From Defluviitaleaceae bacterium (lineage in GTDB: Bacteria; Bacillota; Clostridia; Lachnospirales; WQUN01), in NCBI GenBank assembly GCA_009781725.1, contig WQVF01000014.1, positions 1-62,307 of the forward strand: a DNA stretch of 62,307 nucleotides, given 5' to 3'. The position numbers and the translations under genes were made by a program. Below the pieces are notes generated by a model that had not been told where the DNA came from, did no database searches, and saw only the letters and a list, made by a program, of their open reading frames with translations. Positions 10,063-19,875 of the stretch are shown in pieces. Position 1 is the stretch's first letter; each line of letters opens with the position of its first letter.

Positions 10063-11589
10063 TTACCCCTCTAATCCTGCGATAATTGCCTCAAATTTCA
10101 TACCTCGGGACGCCTTAAGGAGTACTACATCCCCACGTCGTAAAATATTTCGCCATTCGGACAAAAAGCTATCTACCGTTTCGAAGTGGAGAGCGGTTTG
10201 TGGGGTTTCTTCTTCCTGGTCTGCCGTACAGCGCAGTATTGCTCCTATTTCCGGTAATCTATTATTTCCTACGGCTCTGTATCCGGTGCTGCGTTTTGGC
10301 ACGTCAAAGAGCCTTTCGGCATTTTCATCAAGCAGCGGTTGGTTACCCACCCGTCCCTTTTCCACTTGCCTTGCACGTATTGCATTGTAAAAACCCTCGT
10401 TCATCCACCATGCCATTCTACCTATGGTTACCAAAATGTCTATCCCCGCATCGGCGGCAATTGCACCTATCTCTTTGTGACGGTCTTCGGATACCTGGCC
10501 AAGCTCGTTCATATCACCAAGTATGCATACCTTGCGGCCTTCCTGGCCCATAATCACTTTGATTGACTCCTGAGCTGCGGCTGGGTTGGAATTGTATACG
10601 TCATTTATCACGGTCATTCCCCCCATCTCCAGACGTGTAAGCCTTCCATCAGGAGGAGAAAATGATTCAAACCCACGGGAAATCTCATCAGGGGTCAGAC
10701 CCATTTCTACGCCTACTGTAGCTGCAAGCAATGCATTCATGACCATGTGCGCTCCAGGCAGAGGTATATTTATGTGGATATCCTGACCGTCGATTTCAAA
10801 GTGGGAATGGCCTCCGGTTATACTCCTGTCATCCATGAACTTTATATTTGAAGAATTAGGATATAGCAGCTTAAAGGGTGCGGCCTTAGCCCTTGCAATA
10901 GGCCCAGTGAGAAGAGAATCATTGCCGTTGAAAACAACAGTGCCCATTGGAGAAAGGCCGTCCAGGATTTCCAGTTTTGCGTGGAGAATGCCTTCCCTGT
11001 TTTCAAAATTTTCTATATGAGCATCACCGATATTTGTTATTACGGATATGTCTGGGGCCCCTACCAGGCTTAGCTCATGGATTTCTCCTCCATGGTTCAT
11101 GCCCATTTCAAGTACCAAGACTTCATCTTCTGAAGTCAGTTGGAAAATCGAAAGGGGCAGGCCGATATCATTATTAAAATTGCCCATAGTTTTTTGGGTC
11201 TTGAACTTTGCAGCCATAACACAAGCTATCATATCCTTGGTTGTGGTTTTGCCGGCAGAGCCGGTTATCGCAATGACCTTGATATTGTGTTTGCGACGGT
11301 AATACGCGGCTATATCCATCAAAGCCCGGCGTGTAGACCGCACGTAAATAATGGGGCCATCAGCAATACCAGGCCGCTCGGTAAGGGCGCAAACGCCGCC
11401 TTCCTCCAATGCTCTGGCAATATAATCATGGCCGTCGACATTTTCACCGCATAAAGGAACGAATAATCCTCCAGGCTGTATTTCCCGGGAATCTGTACAT
11501 ATGGATGTAATGATGGCTTCCGTGTTTATTTCTCCACCAATGAACTGCCCTTTACAAGCTGCAAGAATTTCCAAAATGCTAAGCTGCAT
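10063..11589 (-). CDS. murF: UDP-N-acetylmuramoyl-tripeptide:D-alanyl-D-alanine ligase
   Basis: A 508-residue Mur ligase adding D-Ala-D-Ala to the UDP-MurNAc-tripeptide. It shows the P-loop GSAGKTTT at residues 110-117, then GNFNNDIGLP and the MGMNHGGEI motif typical of MurF. AAGGAGGG directly precedes the ATG. It is longer than the usual 450 or so residues; an insertion near residues 410-450 (around FYNAIRARQVEKG) seems to account for this. Two palindromes lie between it and murE upstream (11605-11636 and 11704-11770), so its expression could be uncoupled from the front of the operon. Confidence 0.94.
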   Translation of the reverse strand: MQLSILEILAACKGQFIGGEINTEAIITSICTDSREIQPGGLFVPLCGENVDGHDYIARALEEGGVCALTERPGIADGPIIYVRSTRRALMDIAAYYRRKHNIKVIAITGSAGKTTTKDMIACVMAAKFKTQKTMGNFNNDIGLPLSIFQLTSEDEVLVLEMGMNHGGEIHELSLVGAPDISVITNIGDAHIENFENREGILHAKLEILDGLSPMGTVVFNGNDSLLTGPIARAKAAPFKLLYPNSSNIKFMDDRSITGGHSHFEIDGQDIHINIPLPGAHMVMNALLAATVGVEMGLTPDEISRGFESFSPPDGRLTRLEMGGMTVINDVYNSNPAAAQESIKVIMGQEGRKVCILGDMNELGQVSEDRHKEIGAIAADAGIDILVTIGRMAWWMNEGFYNAIRARQVEKGRVGNQPLLDENAERLFDVPKRSTGYRAVGNNRLPEIGAILRCTADQEEETPQTALHFETVDSFLSEWRNILRRGDVVLLKASRGMKFEAIIAGLEG

Positions 11590-11604
11590 ATGCCCTCCTT
11601 GAAC

Positions 11605-11636
11605 AAAAATCCGTATGGTGCCATACGCCTTTTTTT
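11605..11636. repeat. CGTATGG-family hairpin directly before murF
   Basis: CGTATGG (11612-11618) pairs with CCATACG (11621-11627), flanked by an A-run on the left and a T-run on the right, so it is terminator-like in both directions. It ends a few bases before the murF ribosome site. Relatives with the same stem core lie at 24442-24457 and 57621-57637. Confidence 0.75.
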
Positions 11637-11703
11637 GTAGAAAGTGTACAAAAACAAATAACCATTCCCGTCGTTAGAGTTGTATCGAAATTGCTCCCAC
11701 CCT

Positions 11704-11770
11704 GTCATTGCGAGAAGAAAAGCGACGCGACAATCCAGTTTCTGGATTGCTTCGCTACGCTCGCAATGAC
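11704..11770. repeat. GTCATTGCGAG palindromic intergenic repeat
   Basis: GTCATTGCGAG (11704-11714) is inverted at 11760-11770, and an inner AATCCAG/CTGGATT pair forms the tip of a long stem. It starts four bases past the murE stop. A second copy of the type lies at 50207-50276. Such GTCATTGCGAG...CTCGCAATGAC palindromes are found between genes in many unrelated bacterial genomes. Confidence 0.8.
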
Positions 11771-11773
11771 GGG

Positions 11774-13309
11774 TTATCCAAAAGCCTCCGATGCCGTTTC
11801 GTAATCGCTAAAATGATACTTTGTAGTACCGATTATCTGATAATCTTCGTGGCCCTTACCTGCAATAATCAGCGCGTCACCCGATTTTAACATTTTTACA
11901 CCCATAAAAATCGCTTCCCTGCGGTCTTCGCAGATTACATATTCCGTGCCTGTCGGCTTTGTGCCTTCTTCAATCTGGGTGATTATCTCATTGGGGTCCT
12001 CGGTGCGTGGGTTGTCCGATGTTAGGATGCAAAAATCCGCAAGCTCACCTGCAATCCGCCCCATCTCTGGACGCTTGCTTTTATCCCTGTCACCACCACA
12101 GCCTAAAATTATCACCACCCGCCCAGTGGTAAACTCCCGTACGCTGGAAATAATATTTGTAACCCCATCGGGAGAATGAGCATAATCCACCAGCACACTA
12201 ACGCCCTTGTCATTGGGGACATCCTGAATCCGTCCGGCAACACCGTTAAGCTGTGACACAGCGTATCTGATATTGTCCAAACCCAATGCTCGTGCTGTGC
12301 CTATCGCCCCAAGGGCATTGTAAACATTAAATCTCCCCTTGGGAAATAAGTCATACCTAAAACCTGGGGGCTCATCTGCAAGCTCGAAGGTCGTCTTATT
12401 AGGCCTATACTCAATATGTATTGCCCAAAGGTCTGCTCCCTTGTCTATTCCATAAGTCGTGTATGGAGCATCGCCAAGATGGGCCACCATAGTATCTGTG
12501 GACTCGTCATCACGATTAACCACGGCAAAACGGCTTTGAGCAAACAACTGGGCCTTTGCCAGCCTATAATTATCCATAGTCCCATGCAAATCCAAGTGGT
12601 CCTGAGTCAGGTTGGTAAATACCCCAACATCAAAAACAAGCCCTTCTACCTTGTAGAATGCTAATGCATGTGAGCTAACTTCCATTACAACATATTTCAC
12701 GTCCATGGCCACCATTTGTGCGAAAATCGCCTGGAGCTCCAAGGGGTCAGGAGTAGTGGATGTGGCAAAGGGGATATCAAGGATATCCTCCCCTACCCTA
12801 ATACCGTTTGTGCCGATAATCCCGGTTTTATGACCAAGGGTACGCAGCATTTCCTCAATAAAATGAGTTGTAGTGGTTTTTCCGTTGGTGCCGGTTACGC
12901 CTATAAGTCTTAGATTTTCGGCCGGGCGGCCATAGGCATTGGCCGCGATATAGGCCATTGCTTGGCGGGTATTTTCCACTTGGATAATGGTTACACCTTG
13001 GGGATAGTTGATCCTATTTTGGAACCTTCCATTATAATCTGGAGGACGAGGATTTACACGTCCGCTATTTTTTGGCCATAGCTCTTTATGCGCAAATTTC
13101 TCTACAATAATAGCCCCCACCCCGGCTTCGGCGGCGGCATCTATATACTCATGCCCGTCAGAAGTCAGGCCGATGATACATAAAAATAGCCCACCATGAG
13201 TTACGTTGCGGGAATCAATTGCAATCGAGGAAATTTCCTGGGAAATACCATCTTTACCAACTTGCAAAACACTATGCTCTACATCTCTCAATAAACCAGC
13301 TAATATCAT
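11774..13309 (-). CDS. murE: UDP-N-acetylmuramoyl-L-alanyl-D-glutamate:meso-diaminopimelate ligase
   Basis: A Mur ligase that adds the third stem residue. The product is 511 residues with the ATP loop GTNGKTTTT at 140-148, the VSSHAL and DHLDLHGTM motifs, and DNPR at 432-435. In characterised MurE enzymes DNPR selects meso-diaminopimelate over lysine, so the wall is predicted to be DAP-type. An apparent insertion of some 25 residues (about 75-100, rich in N, R and P) interrupts the N-terminal domain. No strong ribosome site is seen before the ATG, which lies 26 nt after the upstream PBP stop, so coupling to that gene is likely. Confidence 0.95.
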   Translation of the reverse strand: MILAGLLRDVEHSVLQVGKDGISQEISSIAIDSRNVTHGGLFLCIIGLTSDGHEYIDAAAEAGVGAIIVEKFAHKELWPKNSGRVNPRPPDYNGRFQNRINYPQGVTIIQVENTRQAMAYIAANAYGRPAENLRLIGVTGTNGKTTTTHFIEEMLRTLGHKTGIIGTNGIRVGEDILDIPFATSTTPDPLELQAIFAQMVAMDVKYVVMEVSSHALAFYKVEGLVFDVGVFTNLTQDHLDLHGTMDNYRLAKAQLFAQSRFAVVNRDDESTDTMVAHLGDAPYTTYGIDKGADLWAIHIEYRPNKTTFELADEPPGFRYDLFPKGRFNVYNALGAIGTARALGLDNIRYAVSQLNGVAGRIQDVPNDKGVSVLVDYAHSPDGVTNIISSVREFTTGRVVIILGCGGDRDKSKRPEMGRIAGELADFCILTSDNPRTEDPNEIITQIEEGTKPTGTEYVICEDRREAIFMGVKMLKSGDALIIAGKGHEDYQIIGTTKYHFSDYETASEAFG

Positions 13310-13335
13310 GGCGTTTTAAGCTCCGTTTCGGGTTC

Positions 13336-15300
13336 TTATTCTGTTTCTGGTTCAATTGTCCCCATCCATAATAGAATCCGTTCCCCTTGATTGACCAGCT
13401 CCCCAGGAATGGGAAACTGACTTACAACAGTATTGCCAGTTCCGGATATATCAAAACCCAGCCCGGCTTCCCTTAGCACCATTGCGGCATCTGCCTGTTC
13501 AAATCCCCGGATATCCGGCAGGATTACCGGCACCGTACCGGGGGTTGCAGTTTCTTCTTCGTTAAATACAGGGGTGATTCCTAAATACGGCAGGGCATTT
13601 TCCAAAAGCACTTGCATCACCGGCCCTGTTACCTGGCCACCGTAGTATGCACCCTTTGGCTCATCCAACAGCACCAAGGCCACAACTGTAGGGTTCTCTG
13701 CCGGCGCAAAAGCCATAATCGAAGAAATATACCGCCCACTGCCTCTGGGCAGTTTTTGACTAGTTGCTGTTTTCCCCCCGACTCTAAAGCCAGGTATGTA
13801 TGTGCGGCGGCCTGTACCTACGCTTACAACGGTTTCAAGTACATAGCGCATGGTTTCGCTAACTTCTGTGGGGATAATCTGCTCCCCACGCTCATGATAA
13901 AACTCCTGTACGATTACACCTTCTGAGTCAAGGAGCCGCATCCCTACATGGGGCGTTACCTGATAACCACCATTTACAACTGCCGCAGCTGCCCGCACCA
14001 ATTGCAACGGCGTTATGGTCAAGCTCTGACCGAATGCCATAGTAGCCAGCTCCACCGGGCCGATATTCTCTAGCTTATACATAATGCCCACGGCCTCACC
14101 GGGCAAATCTACCCCGGTTTTTTCGTGGAAGCCAAATCGTAAAAGATATTCATAAAAAAGCTCCGCCCCAAGCTGCTCACCAAGGGACATAAACACAGGA
14201 TTACATGAGTTTTGCACCCCTTGAAGAAATGTTTGTGCACCATGGCTTCTAGGGCTGCGCCAGCATTTTATCTGCCGCCCACCTACAGTTACGGACCCAG
14301 AGCAAGAAAAAATCGTGTCCAAAGTAATCAGCCCCTCCGCCAGAGCGGCCGCCGATGTCACGATTTTGAATGTAGAGCCAGGCTCGTATGTGTCGTTGAT
14401 TGCAAAGTTACGCCACATGCGATTAAGCTCGTACATTTGTTGTTCCTGGGTAAATGAATCCCAAACTGCCGCAAGCTCCGGCGATTGTATGGTAAAGGGG
14501 TCATTAAGGTCAAAGTCCGGCTTATTGGCAAGGGCATATATTTGGCCATTTTGGGGGTTCATTAGAATAACAACCCCACGCAGGGCATTTTTCTCTGTTA
14601 CCAGCATCTCAATTGTCTGCTCGGCATACGCTTGCAACACCGCATCAATGGTAAGGACTAAGTCATATCCATCTGTTGGGGGGATACGATACTGCCGTCC
14701 ATGAGGCAACTGCCGCCCGGCTACATCTGTTTCCGACAAAATGCGGCCTACTTCACCTCTCAAATATTCGTCATACCTAGCCTCAAGGCCGATTATCCCC
14801 TGGTTATCACGCCCTACAAATCCTATAATATGAGAAGCCATATGCCCAAAAGGATATACTCTCCGTATGTCCTCGTCGATTACAACACCTGGAAGGTTGA
14901 GCTCCCGGATGCGCTCGGCTGTTTCCATATCCACTTGCTGCGCTACCCGCACCAAGGCCACACGCCGCGATATTTTATCTAGTAGTGCAGCTTCGTCCAT
15001 ATCCAGTTCCCTAGCCAACGCTCTTGCCGTGGCCGGTAAATCCCGCACCTGAGCATAAATCACGCTGATAGAAGCTACAGTTTCCGTAACGGCAAGACCG
15101 ACCATGTTACGGTCATAAATACTACCTCGGTTAGGGGTAATAAGTCGGTCCCGAGTTTGCTGCTCAAAAGCCAGAGCCTGTAACTCCTCACCCCTAAAGG
15201 CCTGGATGAAAAAAATCCGCCCAATAAGTGCAAAAATAGCAACCTGCAAAAATATCATCAGATAAAACGCTTTTTTACGGATACCCAGCGATGGCTTCAT
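13336..15300 (-). CDS. Class B penicillin-binding protein, SpoVD/FtsI type, one PASTA domain
   Basis: A transpeptidase of 654 residues starting MKPSLGIRKKAF: a short basic N-terminus, one membrane anchor, a PBP dimerisation domain (with RGSIYDRN) and a transpeptidase domain. Catalytic motifs are STFK (Ser about 309), SCN (about 365) and KTA (510-512), the last replacing the usual KTG. One PASTA domain follows near 588-647. I start at 15300; a longer TTG frame to 15354 is possible but has a poorer ribosome site. It is the second class B PBP in the operon. One of the pair probably acts in septation and the other in spore cortex synthesis (SpoVD), but sequence alone does not say which. Confidence 0.9.
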   Translation of the reverse strand: MKPSLGIRKKAFYLMIFLQVAIFALIGRIFFIQAFRGEELQALAFEQQTRDRLITPNRGSIYDRNMVGLAVTETVASISVIYAQVRDLPATARALARELDMDEAALLDKISRRVALVRVAQQVDMETAERIRELNLPGVVIDEDIRRVYPFGHMASHIIGFVGRDNQGIIGLEARYDEYLRGEVGRILSETDVAGRQLPHGRQYRIPPTDGYDLVLTIDAVLQAYAEQTIEMLVTEKNALRGVVILMNPQNGQIYALANKPDFDLNDPFTIQSPELAAVWDSFTQEQQMYELNRMWRNFAINDTYEPGSTFKIVTSAAALAEGLITLDTIFSCSGSVTVGGRQIKCWRSPRSHGAQTFLQGVQNSCNPVFMSLGEQLGAELFYEYLLRFGFHEKTGVDLPGEAVGIMYKLENIGPVELATMAFGQSLTITPLQLVRAAAAVVNGGYQVTPHVGMRLLDSEGVIVQEFYHERGEQIIPTEVSETMRYVLETVVSVGTGRRTYIPGFRVGGKTATSQKLPRGSGRYISSIMAFAPAENPTVVALVLLDEPKGAYYGGQVTGPVMQVLLENALPYLGITPVFNEEETATPGTVPVILPDIRGFEQADAAMVLREAGLGFDISGTGNTVVSQFPIPGELVNQGERILLWMGTIEPETE

Positions 15301-15361
15301 AGACCCAATCTTTCCGATAATCGTTCCGTATAGCCTATGAAGTGGCCGATGCAATCATTCC

Positions 15362-17434
15362 TTAATCCTGACTTTGGTATTCTTCCTCACCAAGGCCGGA
15401 GCTAAATTGATTTACTGCATTGGTGCACAGCAATGACCCAGCCCGGGACAAAATAATCCCAAAGGCCACCAAAGCAAGGGCCATGCTGGCAGTCTCCCCA
15501 AACCATCGCTCAGAATACTCGTTAACAACATCAATAAAAGGAAGCTCGAATGGAAGACTCTCAACCGGAGCGACACCTATCAGAATAACCCCAAGAGCAC
15601 CCAGAATAACGAGAATCCCTACAAGATAATTGATAACGGAAAAAGCTCCAACTCCTGTAAGTGCTTCAAACATATTGGAATAAATCCCATCCCGTATCCC
15701 CTTAATCATGGAGAATAGGGACCCATAGAAAAAGGTCACATACAGTACGATAAGAGCCAAAACACCCAATATAATGACCAAGTCAAGTGCCGTATCAAAA
15801 ATACTAAGTCCAAAGAGTGCTTGACCATCACCGCCAAATGACAACGCCATCAATGCCGCAGCACCCATAATTATCCCTAGGTGAAGAAAAAATGTAACCC
15901 TAAAGATGCTTAGGCCCGTAAGGGATTTCTCCGGTGCTCGGGGATATTTTGACGCCATATAAATCATCCAAAGTGCAAAAATAGGTAAAATAGGTAAAAT
16001 GGTGAGTACTCCCATCAGACCATACCCCATTATACGCCGTGACGCATCTACAACACCGAAGTGGTCTGTAAAAGCCCACAATATCACAGGAATCATCAAC
16101 CCGCCAATGGTATAAAGAAGTGCGCCAAACAAAAAGGACCCACTGGCACCATATGTGTGTATGCGATCTGTGTAGCTCGCGGAATCATAGTCCCCTACCT
16201 TGGGGTTCTGATAACCATTGTATTGACCACCATATTCATCATTCTGCTGTCCACCATGGTTATGTGTTTCTATTGGATGTGCTGCCTCATGTCCATCACC
16301 AAAAGCACCGGGAGCATGTAAAAAATCAGCCCTGGTAGTGTCGTTGGTCGTATGGTCAATCTGATTAGCACTATCAACCATATTGCCCCCATTTCCAACC
16401 TGCTGGATGGGCTGCGCTTCTGTATGAACCTGTCTTTCCGATGATTGGGCTGATTTGTGAGCCACTTTGTATTTTTCTACACATTCAATCAGGAAGTCAT
16501 GATAATCTTGATTGGGACTGGCTTGCAATTTTTTATCCAAGCCTGTTATAAAATCCCGTTTTCCTTCCAGCGTCAATGTATCGAAATAGTCATGGAATCG
16601 CTTAAACTTATCTTCCAGCTCTGGATTCTTGGATGGAGCCAAAATGGGTGCTCTTGTTTGCTCATGAGATTGACTTAGAGCTTGTTGCAGCTCCTGATCA
16701 AGAGCGGCGAGCTCGTTTTTAAGGTTAAGTGCGGCATTTTCGTCTGAACCTCTGGCTCTTTCTAGTGCCTTCCTTTTATAATGAATGCCCCGTTGCAAGG
16801 ATTCCTGTGTTCTTATTCCCCCTGGGTCCCGGGCTAAGTATACATCGCCGATTGTGCTATATAAATTATAATCAATATCATTGCTTCCGTTTTCTATAAT
16901 TCTAAGGCCTCGTTCAATCAGGCGAAAACCGTTTTCTGCATCCTTTTTGATTGGCGCGCTGCCTAACCGTTTGGAAAGAGGCAGAAAGGAGCCTGCAGCA
17001 TAAACAATCCCCAATTCTATAGCTGACCTAGGGGAGCTGTATTTATTGGCTAGTTCGCTCAACAGCCCTAAGGTTTCCTCCGGGCTGGCACTCTCATAGT
17101 CGGTATGCATATGAAGCCACGTAAGCCTTCGTTTAGAAACGGCGCGACCATCCATACCCTCCATGGTTTCCCAATATGGATGGTTGGAAGATTTGCCCCA
17201 CCAATAAGCCATATGGCTGTATGCAGCTTTAGGGTCTCCTCGACCAAGCTCCGCACATAGCTCTCCCAAGTAATACTGTGCCCGTGGGTTATTAGCCATA
17301 GCAGCTCTTTCCAGCCAGGCCTTAGCCTTGTTTATATCTTTGCTTTGGCCTCTGGTGTAGTGATGCCCTAACAAAAACTGGCTTTCGTCATGGCCTTGCT
17401 CGGCCAGTCTTTGTAGCTCGTTTAAATCACGCAC
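15362..17434 (-). CDS. Sel1-repeat membrane protein inside the dcw operon
   Basis: A 690-residue protein with no named homologue that I recognise. Residues about 1-110 are Sel1-like (TPR-related) repeats, including LAEQGHDESQFLLGHHYTRG and KAWLERAAMANNPRAQYYLG. Weaker helical repeats run to about 230. A charged and Q/N/H-rich linker follows, then about six membrane segments between roughly 435 and 680, with a cytoplasmic-looking C-terminal tail. The start is GTG at 17434 after GGGGAG; the gene begins 21 nt after the upstream PBP stop and ends about 60 nt before the next PBP. Sel1 repeats usually bind partner proteins, so a scaffold for the two flanking PBPs is a reasonable guess, not shown by the sequence. 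Confidence 0.75.
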   Translation of the reverse strand: MRDLNELQRLAEQGHDESQFLLGHHYTRGQSKDINKAKAWLERAAMANNPRAQYYLGELCAELGRGDPKAAYSHMAYWWGKSSNHPYWETMEGMDGRAVSKRRLTWLHMHTDYESASPEETLGLLSELANKYSSPRSAIELGIVYAAGSFLPLSKRLGSAPIKKDAENGFRLIERGLRIIENGSNDIDYNLYSTIGDVYLARDPGGIRTQESLQRGIHYKRKALERARGSDENAALNLKNELAALDQELQQALSQSHEQTRAPILAPSKNPELEDKFKRFHDYFDTLTLEGKRDFITGLDKKLQASPNQDYHDFLIECVEKYKVAHKSAQSSERQVHTEAQPIQQVGNGGNMVDSANQIDHTTNDTTRADFLHAPGAFGDGHEAAHPIETHNHGGQQNDEYGGQYNGYQNPKVGDYDSASYTDRIHTYGASGSFLFGALLYTIGGLMIPVILWAFTDHFGVVDASRRIMGYGLMGVLTILPILPIFALWMIYMASKYPRAPEKSLTGLSIFRVTFFLHLGIIMGAAALMALSFGGDGQALFGLSIFDTALDLVIILGVLALIVLYVTFFYGSLFSMIKGIRDGIYSNMFEALTGVGAFSVINYLVGILVILGALGVILIGVAPVESLPFELPFIDVVNEYSERWFGETASMALALVAFGIILSRAGSLLCTNAVNQFSSGLGEEEYQSQD

Positions 17435-17454
17435 TTTTGCGTTCTCCCCTTTGC

Positions 17455-19821
17455 CTATCTCTCTATCCTTCTTAGCCGTACCTGCAAACCTGGCTCCACT
17501 TCTGTACCGGGAGCTGGGAACTGGCGATATATTGTATATGAAGGTAATGCAGCATCATTCTCTTCTCTTTCCACAGCATGGGCAGTCCCGGGGGTATACT
17601 CTCCCGAGCCGCCCCCCCCTCGTCTGCCTGTTATCAACACGGCATTAAGCATCGCGTCGCCGATAATCATTTCTGCTTGCTCTACAGAGAGGCCCTCTAC
17701 GTTCGGTACAACTACCATATTGTCTACCCGGGTTTCCGGGTCTGTGTTGAGTACCACAATTGCTGTTTGCGGCATTGGTCTGCCGGCCGTTGGCGTATGG
17801 TTTAAGACCACAGTGCCCCCACCGGCTATGTGGAAGTCAAGATTCATGTTATTCAATGTTCGCACGACTTCTGTAACCGATAAGCCCGTTAAATCCGGCA
17901 TCAATTCACTCGTTGGTAACAGAGGCTGCCAATGGGCTTCCATATATGGCCCGTCAGATGGGCGCATACTGCGCAATTGTATCAAATCTTCAAAAAAATC
18001 TCTAACAATCGGGGCTACTGTTCTACCGCTGGAGAGAGTCCTGTCCTGCACATGGTCTATAATCATGAGTACGATAAACTCTGGATTCTCTACTGGCGTG
18101 TAAGCGATATATGTGAGGGTTAGGCCCTCGTTTGCCGACCCGCGAGCACCCTGCTGGGCAGAGCCGGTTTTTGCACCAATTGCATATCCAGGGATGTGTG
18201 TCCTATGCCCGGTTCCATAAGGCGAGGAGACAGTCTGCTGCATGTCACGGCGTATCCAGTTTGCGGTATCTTCGGAAACAGTGCGCCTTACTACCGTTGG
18301 TAGATTCTCAGAAATAACAGCACCATATTGGTCTACCACTTGGCTGACTACAAAAGGCTGCATCAGGTTTCCGCCGTTTATCAAAGAAGAAAATGCTGTA
18401 ATCGACTGAATCGTGGTGCTGTTGAAACCCTGGCCGATAGCACTTGTAGCCATCTGAACCGGGCCAAGCTGATGATATTGATACATTACAGCAGGGGATG
18501 CCACATCAAACTCTCCAGGCAAATCTATTCCGGTAAGCTCACCAAAACCAAAATATCCGCGATAACGATAAAACGCGTCCCGGCCGAGCCTGTGATTAAT
18601 TTCGGTCATTGCAACATTACATGAGCGATATAAAACCTGAGATAGGGTAAGACTGCCATGACCTCTGGTATACCAGCAATAAACTGTCCGGTCAGCTATA
18701 TGAACATGTCCCGCGCAATAGAATCTGCAATTTCTAGTGATTACCCCTTCATCTAAAGCCGCCGCTATAACGAAGGGCTTGAAAATCGAGCCAGGCTCAT
18801 AAGAATGTGATATATGAAAGTTGGACCACGTGCTCATCATTCTATACACCTGTTCTTCCGGGTCTATGTTATCCCAATTGGCCCGCATCCTTGAATCCGT
18901 AAAATAGGCAGGATTCCCCGGATCATCCAGGGAAAAAGCTCGTGACTGAGCCATTGCAGCAATTTCACCTGTATTGGGATTCATAACCAAAATCCCCACA
19001 TTGCGGCTGGGTATATTACGGGCGGTTGTGTCTACATAATCCTGAGCCAACCGCTGGATATCAGAATCCAAAGTCGTTACCAAAGTAAGGCCATGCTGCA
19101 CCGGTTCCGTATTGATAACCGGATTACCATGGTTGTCCATTGCACGATATGCACGCCCGGGTATACCGGTAAGTTCCGCGTTGTACCACAGCTCCAACCC
19201 ATGATATGCATCCCCTCGTCTAAACCCTATTATATGAGGAGCGAAAAAGGGGTCTGCATACCATCGAAAAGTATTCCTTCTAGCATGAAGATCAGGCAAG
19301 CGTAAATTACTATCGAGAGGCACGGCAACTTCGCCGGGAGCCTCTGTTGTTATAACATGAAAATGGGTATCGTTATACAAATCTCCATATGCGTTGCGAG
19401 CAAATATGGCCTCAACCTCAGCCAGAGGCATATCAAAGGCTTCATGTATAGCCGCTATCGTTTCCTGTATCAAGTCTCTTTCTTGCTGTGTCTCCCTATC
19501 AATTGGATTGCGGCGCACAGACGCAAGACGCACATCTACAAATACCGTGTACACAGGACGGCTTAACGCCAGAGGCTCAAAATTACGGTCTGTAATCATA
19601 CCTCTTTCTGCTACTGTTACCGAATGGCCCAATGCGCGCTCACGGGCTTCCTGAGCAACGGATTCCCGCACTAGCCAATCTCCATGAACCGATTGCCAGT
19701 AATAAATTCGATAAAAAAGGGCTAGCAGGCAAACAGTAAAAAAAACACCCATAAGCTGAGCACGCCTATTACGGCTTCGCTCATGCTTGGGCGTTTTAGC
19801 TCTGGGTTCACGGTTATCCAT
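17455..19821 (-). CDS. Class B penicillin-binding protein with two PASTA domains (FtsI/SpoVD type)
   Basis: A 788-residue transpeptidase with a basic N-terminus and one membrane anchor (about 22-42). Catalytic motifs are SIFK (345-348), SCN (400-402) and KTG (551-553). Two PASTA domains lie at about 641-697 and 703-787; the second has a glycine-rich insert (RRGGGGSGEYTPG). An ATG at 19821 follows AGGAGATTTCC. It comes directly after the ftsL-like gene, the place of the divisome PBP (pbpB/ftsI) in Firmicute dcw clusters, which favours a septal role. Cross-linking of septal peptidoglycan is the expected activity. Confidence 0.9.
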   Translation of the reverse strand: MDNREPRAKTPKHERSRNRRAQLMGVFFTVCLLALFYRIYYWQSVHGDWLVRESVAQEARERALGHSVTVAERGMITDRNFEPLALSRPVYTVFVDVRLASVRRNPIDRETQQERDLIQETIAAIHEAFDMPLAEVEAIFARNAYGDLYNDTHFHVITTEAPGEVAVPLDSNLRLPDLHARRNTFRWYADPFFAPHIIGFRRGDAYHGLELWYNAELTGIPGRAYRAMDNHGNPVINTEPVQHGLTLVTTLDSDIQRLAQDYVDTTARNIPSRNVGILVMNPNTGEIAAMAQSRAFSLDDPGNPAYFTDSRMRANWDNIDPEEQVYRMMSTWSNFHISHSYEPGSIFKPFVIAAALDEGVITRNCRFYCAGHVHIADRTVYCWYTRGHGSLTLSQVLYRSCNVAMTEINHRLGRDAFYRYRGYFGFGELTGIDLPGEFDVASPAVMYQYHQLGPVQMATSAIGQGFNSTTIQSITAFSSLINGGNLMQPFVVSQVVDQYGAVISENLPTVVRRTVSEDTANWIRRDMQQTVSSPYGTGHRTHIPGYAIGAKTGSAQQGARGSANEGLTLTYIAYTPVENPEFIVLMIIDHVQDRTLSSGRTVAPIVRDFFEDLIQLRSMRPSDGPYMEAHWQPLLPTSELMPDLTGLSVTEVVRTLNNMNLDFHIAGGGTVVLNHTPTAGRPMPQTAIVVLNTDPETRVDNMVVVPNVEGLSVEQAEMIIGDAMLNAVLITGRRGGGGSGEYTPGTAHAVEREENDAALPSYTIYRQFPAPGTEVEPGLQVRLRRIER

Positions 19822-19875
19822 GGAAATCTCCTAACAGATAATCTTTTGTATTATAGTGTTCCCATTAGGAACAAG

